A DNA stretch of 64,000 nt from NCBI GenBank assembly GCA_013397115.1, contig VWZW01002320.1:3415062-3479061 (forward strand), read 5' to 3'. Made by a program: the position numbers and the translations under genes. Under the pieces are notes generated by a model. It ran no database searches. It was not told the DNA's origin and saw nothing but the letters and a program-made list of their open reading frames with translations. Positions 52,101 to 60,215 of the stretch are shown here, in pieces (within the stretch, counting starts at the first letter, position 1; each line of letters opens with the position of its first letter). This DNA is from Edolisoma coerulescens (lineage: Eukaryota; Chordata; Aves; Passeriformes; Campephagidae).

Positions 52101-55100
52101 GTTAGTGGACAGTTTTACCATTCTACCTCAACATCTCTTGAGAAAATGTGTATGAAGAAAGAAAAGGGCAATACATCACCAATGAGAACTCATAAGAGAG
52201 TCTTAAATACTAAAATTAAAAAAAAAAAAAAAGTTTCAAGACAGAACAATAGCTTAGCACGTGCTATGGAATTACATGTCTGAAATACTGCACTGTGCTC
52301 TCAGTACCCTCAGCCATTTATATACTCCCAGAAAAGTGGGTGTTTTTAAAAAGACATAAAACTAAGTATTTGCATGAACAATCTCAATATTCTCATTACA
52401 AGTCCTGCTATATAAAATGAATTTTCTACAATAAAACTACTCTCAGATGCCAAAAAAGGCCTAAGACAAGCCTACCTGAATCAGACTTTCCCAAGTAGCA
52501 CTGAATATCACAGTGGGCAATTGCGTCAAAATTAGGATCTCCCCGCTGGAAAAAGAAAACAAAAATATGACAAAACAAGAGAAAAAATTTCAGTTTCTCA
52601 GTACATAATTTCATAGAGTCAAATAAGAGAATAAAGGCCTTGAATTAAGAGAATTAAGTGCCAAGAGAACTATAACTCCCTCGCTGTTCAGCTCTGGGGA
52701 CTTAACTTCTCAAGCTACAGAATGGTTTAACAGAGTGGTCTGGTACTGAGCTTTTCTTTCAGGACTAAGGAACAGATTTCTGGCCTGAGGGAGACACTGC
52801 TGTAGTTGGGTTTGCAGTCCCTACCAACAACTCAACACACACAACTGAATACAATACCTTGGACACAGTCGAATATATCTGCAGAGGTATTTCAAACATC
52901 ACTCCCATATTTGTGGACAAACAAATACTAGAGAGCACATTCGTTACAGTGTCTTTCACACTCAGCTTCAAAGAAAATACATTCCAGCAGCCTGGAGGTA
53001 GAGTCAGAGGTTCAGCGAAGTTCAGAATCTGAAAAGAATCAAACAACAGCTGAATTAAAATTGGTACATCAATTACTGGTGCAGGTGGTACCTTGAAGAA
53101 CGTAAACGTTCTTGTCTTTGTGTTTTTGCTGTTACTACATGGTCATATGTGCCCAGACCCAATCCATACAGTGACATATGCAAATCTCAATACCAAAATA
53201 TAAAAAGAGCCATTTAGATGCCTACATCATGTGCTTATTCATAAAGCAGATTTGCCTGATTTGAATCAAGCAGTTGTACCAGTAAATTATCAGCTTCAAA
53301 GCTCATCTACGCACTAAAGACTTCCACTATGAAGAAATGCTGAATGCTAGAGAGCACAAAGACACACACAACAATTCTGAGAACAGAGCAATAGTCTGTA
53401 ATTTGATGCATCTGCAGCTGCAACTCAAATGAAAGAACAGTTGTTAATAAAACAATACAAAACTAAGCCGGACAGTGAATAATGCCTCTTGAGACAGTCG
53501 CCTAATAGTTACAGATGTACATATACCTTTATTTTCAACTGATTCCAAGCAGCTCTGAGTACACCGAGTTCTTCAACAAACCTATTTTGTATGTCAACGG
53601 TCCATATATTTAAATCAAAGACAAAACATTGTACAAAGAAGAATAAAGCTTACCTTTACTATGTTCTTTGTTTCTCTGGCTACGAAGACTCCATTCAATT
53701 CAATGCTGAAGTAAAAATTATTTGTAAACCATACGGACCAATATCCTGAAGTATTATGATGTGGTTCTATATGAAACAATGCTGCAGAAGGATCTACATC
53801 AAAATACCTATAAGTAAATACAGAAAAAATATAAATACACCTGCTATTGTCCTTGAGTACACAACAAGTGGTCTATACAAGAGAAGATACCATAGCATTC
53901 TTGCATAATGAGGCTCTTCTAAGTTTTTATGGAGAAGAACAAAATTATTTATTTGGGAATGATTACATATGAGAGTAAAAATTCACAAGAACCATGTAAA
54001 AGAGGCAGGCAAAATATCTACCCTCTTGTTATGCCATAGTACAACATTGCCTACTGCTTTGTGATACAGTAGGCTGGATGAAATTGGCCAAAGATGACTG
54101 GAGAAAGAAAAGACTTCACACTCTTTTAAAAACTATCCAGCTTCTGCATTGCGTTAACAAGGATGCTGGAAATTTTATCATAGACTAAGCAACATTTATG
54201 TGAGCTGCTAAGGCATATGTTTTTATTGGCTCCTGGAATTCTTCTTGGGATAAAATACAGAACTATTGCTCAAAACATGACAGGTCTGTTTTGGCAAATG
54301 ACACAGCAACAAAAGGAAGAAGCCTCTTCACTGACCTTGGAATCATAGACTGACAAAGGAAGTTAACTTCATCTCTAAAAGTAAGGTATAATATTTTCAT
54401 TATAATATCAGTGAACATTAACAAACAAACAGAAATCCACTGTCAACCTACCCTTCCATCACAGGACAGAAAAGACAGGCTTTGAGTGTTGTAGTGCCTT
54501 TCAAAGGACTGTTCTTGTTGTCAGAATAAAGACTTTCACTGTCACAGGATGCAGCTGGGAAAGAGCAGACATACGGAATACATCAGCCAGAAGCATATCC
54601 AAAATGATTTTCACGTGAAGATTTGCAAGGACACTAAAAAGGGGAACCTTTGCTGGTGCAATCCTCACACAGGTGAGTAAAGCACCTAATTGTTTGAGTC
54701 CTGATTTTCAGAGGTTTCAAACCTTGCCTTAAGAAGTATTCATGAATGCTAAACACCTTCAAAAAACACACGCACAGTAAGGCTGTGAAGAGCAACCTGA
54801 CCAATTTTAACCACGTGTCATTGGCACAGCATTCTTACTAATCAGAGCACACTGCCTCCTTTTAACAAATGAAAAACTGCCCTGAAAAAAAGAATCTCTT
54901 AACATAATAGTCCCTTCTTTCTTATTTGCCCATGTTTTCCCTAGGAAAAACATGTCTCAATGTCATTATGAAAGCAGCCTGTTTCATAAATGTGTAAAGT
55001 CTGTACACTGCAGTCTAGTGGTCAGAATAGGAAACAGGCAGGAGTCAGGAATGCTTAAATGCCAATCTCTGCTCTTCCACAAACACGTTTGGTCTCAGGC

Positions 55101-58100
55101 AAACCTCTTCAATGGTCCTGCCAAGAAATGTCATAGAAAATGACCACCCAAGTACAATAGCCTTTCAGAAAACATATTTGAAACAGAAAAAACCCATAAA
55201 AGGATGTTGAAAAAGCATGTTCAATAATTATGGTTATTGTAAAATCAGCTAACATTTTAGCAAATGTTTTTTTCCCCTTTTTCAAGCATGTACAGCTTAG
55301 AGCCTTCGACCAGTGTAAGAGGAACCACATACACACAAAAATGGTGGAAACAATTAGCAAAAAGAATTCATCCTCTTTCTCAATAAAGTCCAGACAAGTT
55401 GATTTTGAGATATTTCAGGGTCTCTGATGAAAAAAACTAGCCTCTTTTCAGCAATCACATCCTGTTTAATTATATTATCTCTAAATGTATGTAACCTGTA
55501 CCTTTACAAGAAATAGAAGAAACTTTTGTGAAGTTAGTAGATGATGAGGAGAGCAGTACTGGCTCAAATTCCACAGGTGACGTGTCTTTTTGTGACAACT
55601 GCCGTATTTCCTGCATGAAGACAAGACAAATGATTTTTGTAGCAGTACTACCATTATTAGTGTTGCAGCTCCTCTATTAGTCTATCTTCTTGTCAAATTT
55701 GCAAGCCACCATCTGCCATTTTCTCCTATCTTCTAAATCAACACATGAATTTTTATTCAAGTTAACAGCTCTTATGTCTCAAAAAAAGAAAAAATCCATC
55801 ACTGAACTACAACATGTCATCTCAAGGATCTACTAGACATTTGGGCACACTTTAAAAATTCAGAAGTGTGACACTTGCCACCAGCAAAATCAATCTGCTA
55901 TTAGAGAAAGCTAATTCCCCAATCAAATTCAACACCCTAAATTATGACTTCCTGAAGCCCACAATTACCTGTATATGCACAAGGCTGTTTCCAGAATGCA
56001 TGATATACACATCTACTGATGAACGACCTGTCCAAAAGAATGAACACCAAGGTAAGTTCACCAAGGACAGAAACACTCTTGTTTTGTCAGATACTCATAG
56101 GAGAAGCAATCCCAGTTTAAATGTTAACATCTTTCTGTGACAGATACCCTTGTAAAAAGGAAGAACTATTCACATCTTGAGCTGGCAAACATTTGAGAGA
56201 GGAGTAAAACTCCACTCACCAAGATTTTTGGCCACAAACATGCAGGCAAGCTTTAACAGGGGATCTTCATTATCCCCTAAATTCTAGATAGAGCATAACT
56301 CTCCCCTTTCCTAGGGGCAGGGAGACAGGAGTTAACAGCTGAAGGGAAGAAGAACGGCTGGTGATGGAAGTAACTTTCTACAGGCCAGTCTATCAGTAGC
56401 CAGAGAGAATCAGTAAAAACTGTTCTGTATGACACACAGCTGAACAAGATCCTGCCTCACCTGCTTTAAAATGCAAGCATTCCCAGGAGATAATGTGAAG
56501 GCAGATTCAGTGCTTTGGGCTCAAATCAGGAATGGTCCTATCACCCGGCAGGTAGCAAACTACTGCCTAAAGCAACAGGAGACAGGGGTAACACAGCTTG
56601 CACCTGCTGATAAGCTGTGTTGGGGAACCACCCTTGGTCACTGGCAAAGCTGTGTTCCAGTCCACAGGACACTAGGAAGATGTAGAGGACCAAAAGAAGA
56701 GCAGCAGGACAGAGTAAGAGATGACCATCATACTACGGTCACTTCCACAAGGAAGATAACTTGAGTTTTTGCCCTTGCTTATGCTTGAATTAAATCAGTG
56801 TATGCAGGCTGACATGAAAGGACATTCTCCCACATGACCGGCCATGATTTCTAATAATGTGTGTGCTTTGCTTAGCTGCTTGAAAGCAAGACTGCCAAGT
56901 ACCAGCTTCCAAAAGAGGGTTCAAGGTGTTGCTTATGAGCTCCACATACCCCACAGCTGTGTAAAGCACATACTCCTCTTCAGCCTTTCCAGCTGGTTAG
57001 TTCCCCTGTGCAGGCCCTGCCTACCTGCTGTCCCATTCTAGGTGCTAACATCCCACCAACAGCTAATCCAAAAGGCTTGCAGGACCAACCTCCAGCACAG
57101 AGAGGATTTATAATTGCACTATATTTAACAGAAAACAGCCCTAAAAGCGCACTTCTAATACTTTAACCATCGAAAGTGTTAACAGTGAGCACCCCTGACA
57201 GAACAGATGGGAACAATTTTCTGCCAGCATCAGAATAAATGTACATCCACAGCTCAACATAACAAAGCCCTGGCATCTCACTGGCAGGGAAACTAGGTTT
57301 ACAGTGGGTATTTCAGTTTCAGCTCTGTGAAATTTCAAATCACAGAACAGGAACAAGGGAAACAGTACATATTGTGGATATTTTTTTTGTGTATATTGTA
57401 TCTATTGTTTTGTGACTAGATTTTGAAATGCATTTCTCAAAAGACAAAAAGATCATGCTCTTTTTCAACAACTATGTTAAAAAATATTATTTTAATCTGG
57501 ATTCTTAAGCAGTTTCTTCTTCTCCAATCAGAAAAGAAAACTGGCAGAAATGTCTAAAAAAAGCTATTCTAACAGACTGCAAGGCTCTATAAATAATTTC
57601 AAATCCCCTGGATTTAGAGGATTTGCAGCATAAAGAAACTGCAAGGAGTTGATTGTTTTGCCTGTGGAATTCTAGCTTACAAGAACAAATGATGTGCACA
57701 TCTGTATTACCTCATTACCCTACCTCCCATAACGACCACTGTCCCCAGTACAGTATAAACCATTCTGCCTTCACAATCCCATTACGGCCAATTTAATTAA
57801 TGGGAAACCAGAAATGCAGTTGTAGCATTCAAAGAACCATGTCATCTTTCCATGCTATTTAAGCAGATGCATAAGCACGGGGGACTAAAGAATGAAAGAG
57901 ATGTAGTTCACAACTTTACAATTGTTACCTTTATGAAGAGAACTCTGCTTATGATAACTCTGCCCTACATAAATTCCCTGCAAGCTGTGTTTAACTGAAC
58001 TTACTTGGTTTCCCCTACTTGTGAAATTAAGGTGTTACTGAATTCAATTCGATTTAGGATACCACATTACAGATTACATATAAAACCAAGCTGTATTACA

Positions 58101-60215
58101 CTTAACAGGCAGATTTATGACTTACCTGAGGTCTTTGTTCTTTCCATTGCTACATAAACTACAAAAAGATTCTCCAGTAAGTATTGTCTGTGCTCCACAA
58201 AATCTTGCTGGGCATTTTCCACTCTTACTGTTAAGCTCATTTCTAGCAGCATTGGGTCATCGGACATAAAACAGCAACTCTGAAGCGAGACAAAGGGATA
58301 TGGTGTGTGTGTGATGGGGGACAGAACAAAAAAATTCATTACACTAAGGTACTTTGAGAAATTAATCAAAGGTATTATCTAACAGACAAGGTTTCCAGCA
58401 CCAAAGTGCTGGCAAAACAGAACTAATTAGGACCTTTGCTAAAATCTCAGCAGAAACCAAACATAGTGCAGGTACAGAGAGCACAGCAAAAACAAAGAAA
58501 AAAACAACTAAAAAAAGACACTGAACCTTGAGAGAATGCAAATTTATAAACTGTCTTAGTCAGTCTCACCTCAGGGACTGCAAAACAGTTTCCTTTGTTA
58601 AATCCTCTGCCTTCAATAAAATCTGCCATAAACAGACTGATGCATGTGTCTTAATGGTAGGAAGACAGTTCATGTTCACTGGTCTGTTTATAGTTAATTT
58701 TTCCAAATCCTGTGTTTTTGTCTCCATTTCTCACTGAAGTAATTTTAAAAAAACAAACATACATGTACAATTCTTAATAGAAAACACTGTTGTCTGGCTA
58801 GAGTACTTCAGAAAAATACAAATAGGATCTTATTTCCATCTGTAAGAAGTGGCTGCTGTTAACACAGCTAAGTCATAGCAACTACAAAGACACGGACACC
58901 ATTTCGCAAAAAAAATTAAAGCCAACAAAGCCAAACAGAACGAGACAATCAACAGTGAATAACAAACTGGTCCTGCATCAAACCACAAAGGTCGCTAAAC
59001 TCAGGCTCCGATGCCTTACCAGGAGGACTAATTTGCTCAGGATGGAGGAGGAGAAAACTGGCATGTGAAGTGCTCTCAGAAGTGCAGCAAAACACTTCCA
59101 GCTAATCTCAAGTGCTGCAAGGAAGTACAGCTGGAGTGGGGGAGCGCCTGAGGATGGGATGCCAGCTCACAGCTCACACAGCATCAAAGAGACCCTCAGC
59201 ACTTGAAATGGCTGCCAGGAGCAAGAGAGGAGTCTGCCATGGAGACTGGAGCACAGGCACGGCGTGCCCTTGGGAAGCTCAGATCAAAGGGCAGACAGCT
59301 GCACTCCATGCAGCCTCCAGCGCTCAGGTGCAGCTCAAGCACCTCAATGCACTGTGCACTGCAAGAACCAAACGTGGAAGAGAAGCAGCACAGGAGTGCT
59401 GCCCTGTGCCACACACAGGAATACAGCTGTGGAGCCTGGGCCTCATCACTCCTGGGGAAAGAGGTGCCGCCGGCCACACCGCGGGTCTGTGTCTGACCAA
59501 CACCACACCCACGGAGCGACCACTGAGCAGCACCCACCCGCCGGGCAAGGACGCTTGAGGAGAGGGGCAAGAGGACTCGGATGGCACTGCCCAGGACAAG
59601 GAGATAACCTAATGTCCTGATGGCTTTTGGAGAGGGAGTCCCTGCTAACACACTCGCCCCTCCTCAGCTCTGCCCAGCACCAGGGCCGCCCTCACAGCCC
59701 CTGAGAACACAGCCCAGGCAGCCCAGGCTTCAGCCTCTCAGCTCACTGATCCCTTCTCACTGTGAACCAGACACTCGTGCAAAGTTTCTGGAGAAAAGAA
59801 ATTACAGAAATCTAATCATTTTTGTGCCCCACATAAGTACAACACCTACACATCAGAATGGTTAGCCTGTTGGACTGGATTTGGTTTGGTTTTTTGGGAG
59901 GTTTACGGGGTGGTGGGTATCTTTTTTCATCTCCTTCTCTCCTAAAGATTTTAGTGTGATATGTGTGATATTTAATTTACATCAGAGGATACAGTTTTAT
60001 AAAAGCACAATTCCCCTTTAAACTGAGACATTGAAAACTGCACTGTTGCTAAAACTTCTAGAGCTCTGGAAAGTGTCCCTCTAAGCTTAGCTTAAAATAA
60101 GAAGACTTACACAGATATAAAATAATAATAAACATACCTTAACTAGCTGATACGTGTCATTAGGTAAACTGCATTCAAGGTGAACCCGTAACAGACTGGC
60201 ATTCATAGTTTCTGT
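24829..60215 (-). CDS. TMEM131L: TMEM131-like membrane protein, 28 exons in window, 5' end outside
   Basis: The span gives 28 exons on the minus strand totalling 4182 bp. That is 1393 codons and a TGA, with every splice phase consistent. By comparison with human TMEM131L (about 1610 residues, known to me), roughly the first 215 residues are missing beyond 60215. In fragment numbering, residues 1-659 are the luminal part, with beta-sandwich (PapD-like) repeats and many N-glycosylation motifs (for example NAS at 5-7). One transmembrane helix follows at about 660-680 (LTVLFVSLSLLGVILIAF), then a long cytoplasmic tail. The tail contains a serine-rich stretch (CSDSSSDCGSSSGS, exon 22) and a highly conserved C-terminus (NPFRAYMNLDIWTT, ending SGYCGNV). 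Family knowledge: TMEM131 proteins assist secretion of cargo such as procollagen, and human TMEM131L (KIAA0922) has been reported to lower LRP6 and damp Wnt signalling in thymocytes. No disabling change is seen. The first GC-AG donor (29806) and the NAGNAG acceptor (31318-31324) are noted in the exon entries. Confidence 0.95.
25307..25323. repeat. (TG)n microsatellite in a TMEM131L intron
   Basis: About eight and a half TG units. Confidence 0.85.
26608..26750 (-). CDS. TMEM131L: TMEM131L exon 27 of 28 in window
   Basis: 143 bp. Reads NMNYPSGFPGTAAVQNTAF, then STWNAPPNMPPAWEPASYV, ending NST. Acceptor aattgcag, donor ACA|GTGAGT. Confidence 0.94.
27594..27682 (-). CDS. TMEM131L: TMEM131L exon 26 of 28 in window
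   Basis: 89 bp. Reads FIDWNAACDSQFSNMYCPLE, then MNEYGAFPE plus one base. Acceptor ttgggacag, donor AAG|GTAAGA. Confidence 0.93.
28476..29148 (-). mobile_element. CR1 LINE fragment, minus orientation, in TMEM131L intron
   Basis: The left edge (tcacagaatgg, then ggctggaagggacc) is the reverse complement of the CR1 3' end. On the minus strand, 28586-28972 still encodes a recognisable C-terminal piece of the CR1 polymerase ORF (WELLEHIQQ, LVKGLEHLSY, LRELGLFSL, LRGDLINV) without a stop for 128 codons. It is heavily 5'-truncated. It lies in the intron between exons 25 and 26, in the same orientation as the gene. Confidence 0.92.
29807..29927 (-). CDS. TMEM131L: TMEM131L exon 25 of 28 in window, with non-canonical GC donor
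   Basis: 121 bp. Reads LYPTGDLWPAQPVCVTNSL, then NIPCMIQETPSVHN plus two bases of serine. Acceptor ttttttag. The donor is CAG|GCAAGT, a GC-AG intron with an otherwise perfect donor consensus. No in-frame GT donor joins to exon 26. Confidence 0.93.
31236..31321 (-). CDS. TMEM131L: TMEM131L exon 24 of 28 in window, tandem NAGNAG acceptor
   Basis: 86 bp with the upstream acceptor, or 83 bp (31236-31318) with the downstream one. The minus strand reads ttcattcagcag at the boundary. The choice adds or drops one serine before RDMNSIPQYPETLC; the shorter form matches the human spacing. It ends ADPDKNK plus one base. Donor AAG|GTCAGT. Confidence 0.92.
32357..32435 (-). CDS. TMEM131L: TMEM131L exon 23 of 28 in window
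   Basis: 79 bp. Reads ENISQNDFPSETPITLNLSH, then NICNT. Acceptor tttctttag, donor CAG|GTAAAA. Human TMEM131L has the close match SQNDFPSEAPISLNLSHNIC. Confidence 0.94.
33483..33668 (-). CDS. TMEM131L: TMEM131L exon 22 of 28 in window (serine-rich)
   Basis: 186 bp. Reads NFYQRSKKKCLEKFCSD, then the conserved SSSDCGSSSGSVRASR, GSWGSWSSTSSSDGDKKP, ending RHFLPS. Acceptor cttctttag, donor CCA|GTAAGT. It is a likely phosphorylated linker; that is an inference from composition. Confidence 0.95.
34531..34688 (-). CDS. TMEM131L: TMEM131L exon 21 of 28 in window
   Basis: 158 bp. Reads VPEQSELKHMCSEFERPDL through GIRAWCPQSNGENCKAD, ending LSIQGET plus one base. Acceptor tctattag, donor CAG|GTACGC. 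The frame between exons 20 and 22 requires it. Confidence 0.92.
36052..36065. repeat. T14 homopolymer
   Basis: A poly-T run in the intron between exons 20 and 21, about 170 bases downstream (in gene direction) of exon 20. Confidence 0.8.
36233..36357 (-). CDS. TMEM131L: TMEM131L exon 20 of 28 in window
   Basis: 125 bp, phase 0 start. Strongly basic: QEDAYRKKKPQEKKEGN, then NWNRNRTSRKNKKK, ending NIST plus two bases of arginine. Acceptor gcctttag, donor AAG|GTATGT. Confidence 0.93.
37555..37585. repeat. AT/GT-rich microsatellite
   Basis: Alternating purine-pyrimidine stretch (tatatgtgtatatatatatg) in a TMEM131L intron, about 55 bases downstream of exon 19. Confidence 0.7.
37639..37790 (-). 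CDS. TMEM131L: TMEM131L exon 19 of 28 in window
   Basis: 152 bp. Reads NSQQVPLRNETENCETLKK through KPSTEKKINKGPKEE, ending ITSSE. Acceptor aattgtag, donor GAG|GTTTGT. Confidence 0.93.
39894..40510 (-). CDS. TMEM131L: TMEM131L exon 18 of 28 in window (largest exon)
   Basis: 617 bp, cytoplasmic tail, polar and low in hydrophobics. Reads GSCKTFMDSYSSSDKGKGK, then KRSPATYSHSQKKHKCSVYY, EDICTD, and MFPKETNLKTSEN, ending ELQEISRKIS plus one base. Acceptor gttctccag, donor GTG|GTAATG. Confidence 0.95.
41060..41209 (-). CDS. TMEM131L: TMEM131L exon 17 of 28 in window (end of transmembrane helix)
   Basis: 150 bp. Completes the helix (SLSLLGVILIAF), then the cytoplasmic QQAQYILAEFVKSRQRPN and VDVISSDSY. 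Acceptor tttggcag, donor CAA|GTAAAA. The basic residues after the helix fit a cytoplasmic tail. Confidence 0.94.
42088..42273 (-). CDS. TMEM131L: TMEM131L exon 16 of 28 in window (start of transmembrane helix)
   Basis: 186 bp. Reads FTPDFTSSWVIRELTL through LCADVVPGPSWEESFW, and the first half of the membrane helix (LTVLFV). Two donors overlap (TTC|GTAAGG and AAG|GTAAGG). Only the second keeps the frame into exon 17. Acceptor cctgacag. Confidence 0.94.
42359..42547. repeat. Very A+T-rich stretch with AAT/ATT triplets
   Basis: About 190 bp almost free of G and C, beginning with caacaacaataataataag, in the intron upstream of exon 16. It is a low-complexity sequence with no other signal. Confidence 0.7.
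43348..43534 (-). CDS. TMEM131L: TMEM131L exon 15 of 28 in window
   Basis: 187 bp. Reads LKDSKQILSITKNFKVEN through GYSCQGYGFEVLDCQ, ending SSREISI plus two bases of valine. Acceptor tctttaag, donor TGT|GTAAGC. Confidence 0.95.
43861..44003 (-). CDS. TMEM131L: TMEM131L exon 14 of 28 in window
   Basis: 143 bp. Reads NNLTVLDVVNVEGFGAKELL, then GGRLPGAGGSLRFKVPE, ending LMDCRR. This is one of the most conserved luminal blocks of the family. Acceptor atggcag, donor GAC|GTGAGT. Confidence 0.95.
44624..44766 (-). CDS. TMEM131L: TMEM131L exon 13 of 28 in window
   Basis: 143 bp, phase 0 start. Reads NAHQEDLISKKCSSEM through GVIFTPLDYKRVASLILI and ends with two bases of arginine. Acceptor gtttaacag, donor CAG|GTAAGC. 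Confidence 0.94.
46864..46936 (-). CDS. TMEM131L: TMEM131L exon 12 of 28 in window
   Basis: 73 bp. Reads FGINVQAINFTTTEFRLMD and ends ECSHR. Acceptor tttatttag, donor AGG|GTAAGA. It was recovered by homology and phase, since it is too short for an ORF scan. Confidence 0.92.
47711..47742. repeat. Perfect 12-bp inverted repeat (hairpin) with 8-base loop
   Basis: Arms gtgcatatatat (47711-47722) and atatatatgcac (47731-47742) are exact reverse complements around acacagac. It lies in the intron between exons 11 and 12. It probably arose from AT microsatellite sequence. Confidence 0.85.
48563..48672 (-). CDS. TMEM131L: TMEM131L exon 11 of 28 in window
   Basis: 110 bp, phase 0 start. Reads VKYFVLRNPSSFPVTL, then LLPLSYYPDPQASL, ending LLNK plus two bases of tryptophan. 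Acceptor ctatttag, donor ATG|GTAATA. Confidence 0.94.
49674..49812 (-). CDS. TMEM131L: TMEM131L exon 10 of 28 in window
   Basis: 139 bp. Reads RSILGPARFIQQKK through LTTEPGLTLNFSATAVKSM. A second AG 14 bases inside (gtattttag) would break the frame, so the acceptor is the first one (taaagtag). Donor ATG|GTGAGG. Confidence 0.92.
50412..50529 (-). CDS. TMEM131L: TMEM131L exon 9 of 28 in window
   Basis: 118 bp. Reads NLLWQKSLSLDRSAWD, then SELASDLYERWQK, ending GEAC plus two bases of arginine. Acceptor cgttttag, donor CAG|GTCTGT. Confidence 0.94.
52476..52545 (-). CDS. TMEM131L: TMEM131L exon 8 of 28 in window
   Basis: 70 bp, phase 0 start. Reads RGDPNFDAIAHCD through YLGKSDS and ends with one base of alanine. 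Acceptor tttttccag, donor CAG|GTAGGC. Confidence 0.93.
52858..53028 (-). CDS. TMEM131L: TMEM131L exon 7 of 28 in window
   Basis: 171 bp, exactly 57 codons, phase 0 at both ends. Reads ILNFAEPLTLPPGCWN through EIPLQIYSTVSK. The LPPGCWN block is strongly conserved in the family. Acceptor ttttcag, donor AAG|GTATTG. Confidence 0.95.
53654..53807 (-). CDS. TMEM131L: TMEM131L exon 6 of 28 in window
   Basis: 154 bp. Reads YFDVDPSAALFHIEPH, then NTSGYWSVWFTNNF, ending RETKNIVK. It contains the N-glycosylation motif NTS. Acceptor acttatag, donor AAG|GTAAGC. Confidence 0.94.
54452..54554 (-). CDS. TMEM131L: TMEM131L exon 5 of 28 in window
   Basis: 103 bp. Reads ASCDSESLYSDNK through LKACLFCPVMEG. Acceptor tttcccag, donor AGG|GTAGGT; it ends with two bases of glycine. 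Confidence 0.92.
55502..55610 (-). CDS. TMEM131L: TMEM131L exon 4 of 28 in window
   Basis: 109 bp, phase 0 start. Reads EIRQLSQKD through FEPVLL and STNFTKVSSISCK. Acceptor catgcag, donor AAG|GTACAG. Confidence 0.94.
55969..56027 (-). CDS. TMEM131L: TMEM131L exon 3 of 28 in window (59-bp micro-exon)
   Basis: Too short to stand out as an open frame. It was found because exons 2 and 4 do not join in phase without it. It begins with two bases completing glycine, then RSSVDVYIMHSGNSL, and ends VHIQ. Acceptor tttggacag, donor CAG|GTAATT. The HSGNSL motif is conserved in the family. Confidence 0.92.
58126..58279 (-). CDS. TMEM131L: TMEM131L exon 2 of 28 in window
   Basis: 154 bp, starts in phase 0 with SCCFMSDDPML and ends with one base of a split glycine codon after ERTKTS. 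Acceptor cgcttcag, donor CAG|GTAAGT. Confidence 0.93.
59110..59770. other. Isolated G+C-rich block in a TMEM131L intron
   Basis: It lies between exons 1 and 2 of the window and is clearly richer in G+C and CpG than the surrounding A+T-rich intron (for example gccgccggccacaccgcggg). Several overlapping open frames occur on both strands, as expected for few stops in G+C-rich DNA. None has a family I recognise. It could be an internal promoter, an unrecognised repeat or a retrocopy fragment. Confidence 0.45.
60138..60215 (-). CDS. TMEM131L: TMEM131L exon 1 of 28 in window
   Basis: 78 bp, phase 0 to 0, fragment residues 1-26 (starts TETMNASLL, ends DTYQLVK). Acceptor cttgcag, donor AAG|GTATGT. 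Human TMEM131L has a matching segment (TTNTSLLQVQLECSL). Confidence 0.88.

Noticed and set aside
59112..59651. Overlapping frames of 90-150 codons in the intronic G+C-rich block
   Set aside because: Same reason: stop-poor composition, mutually overlapping on both strands, no family match. The block itself is kept as a finding.
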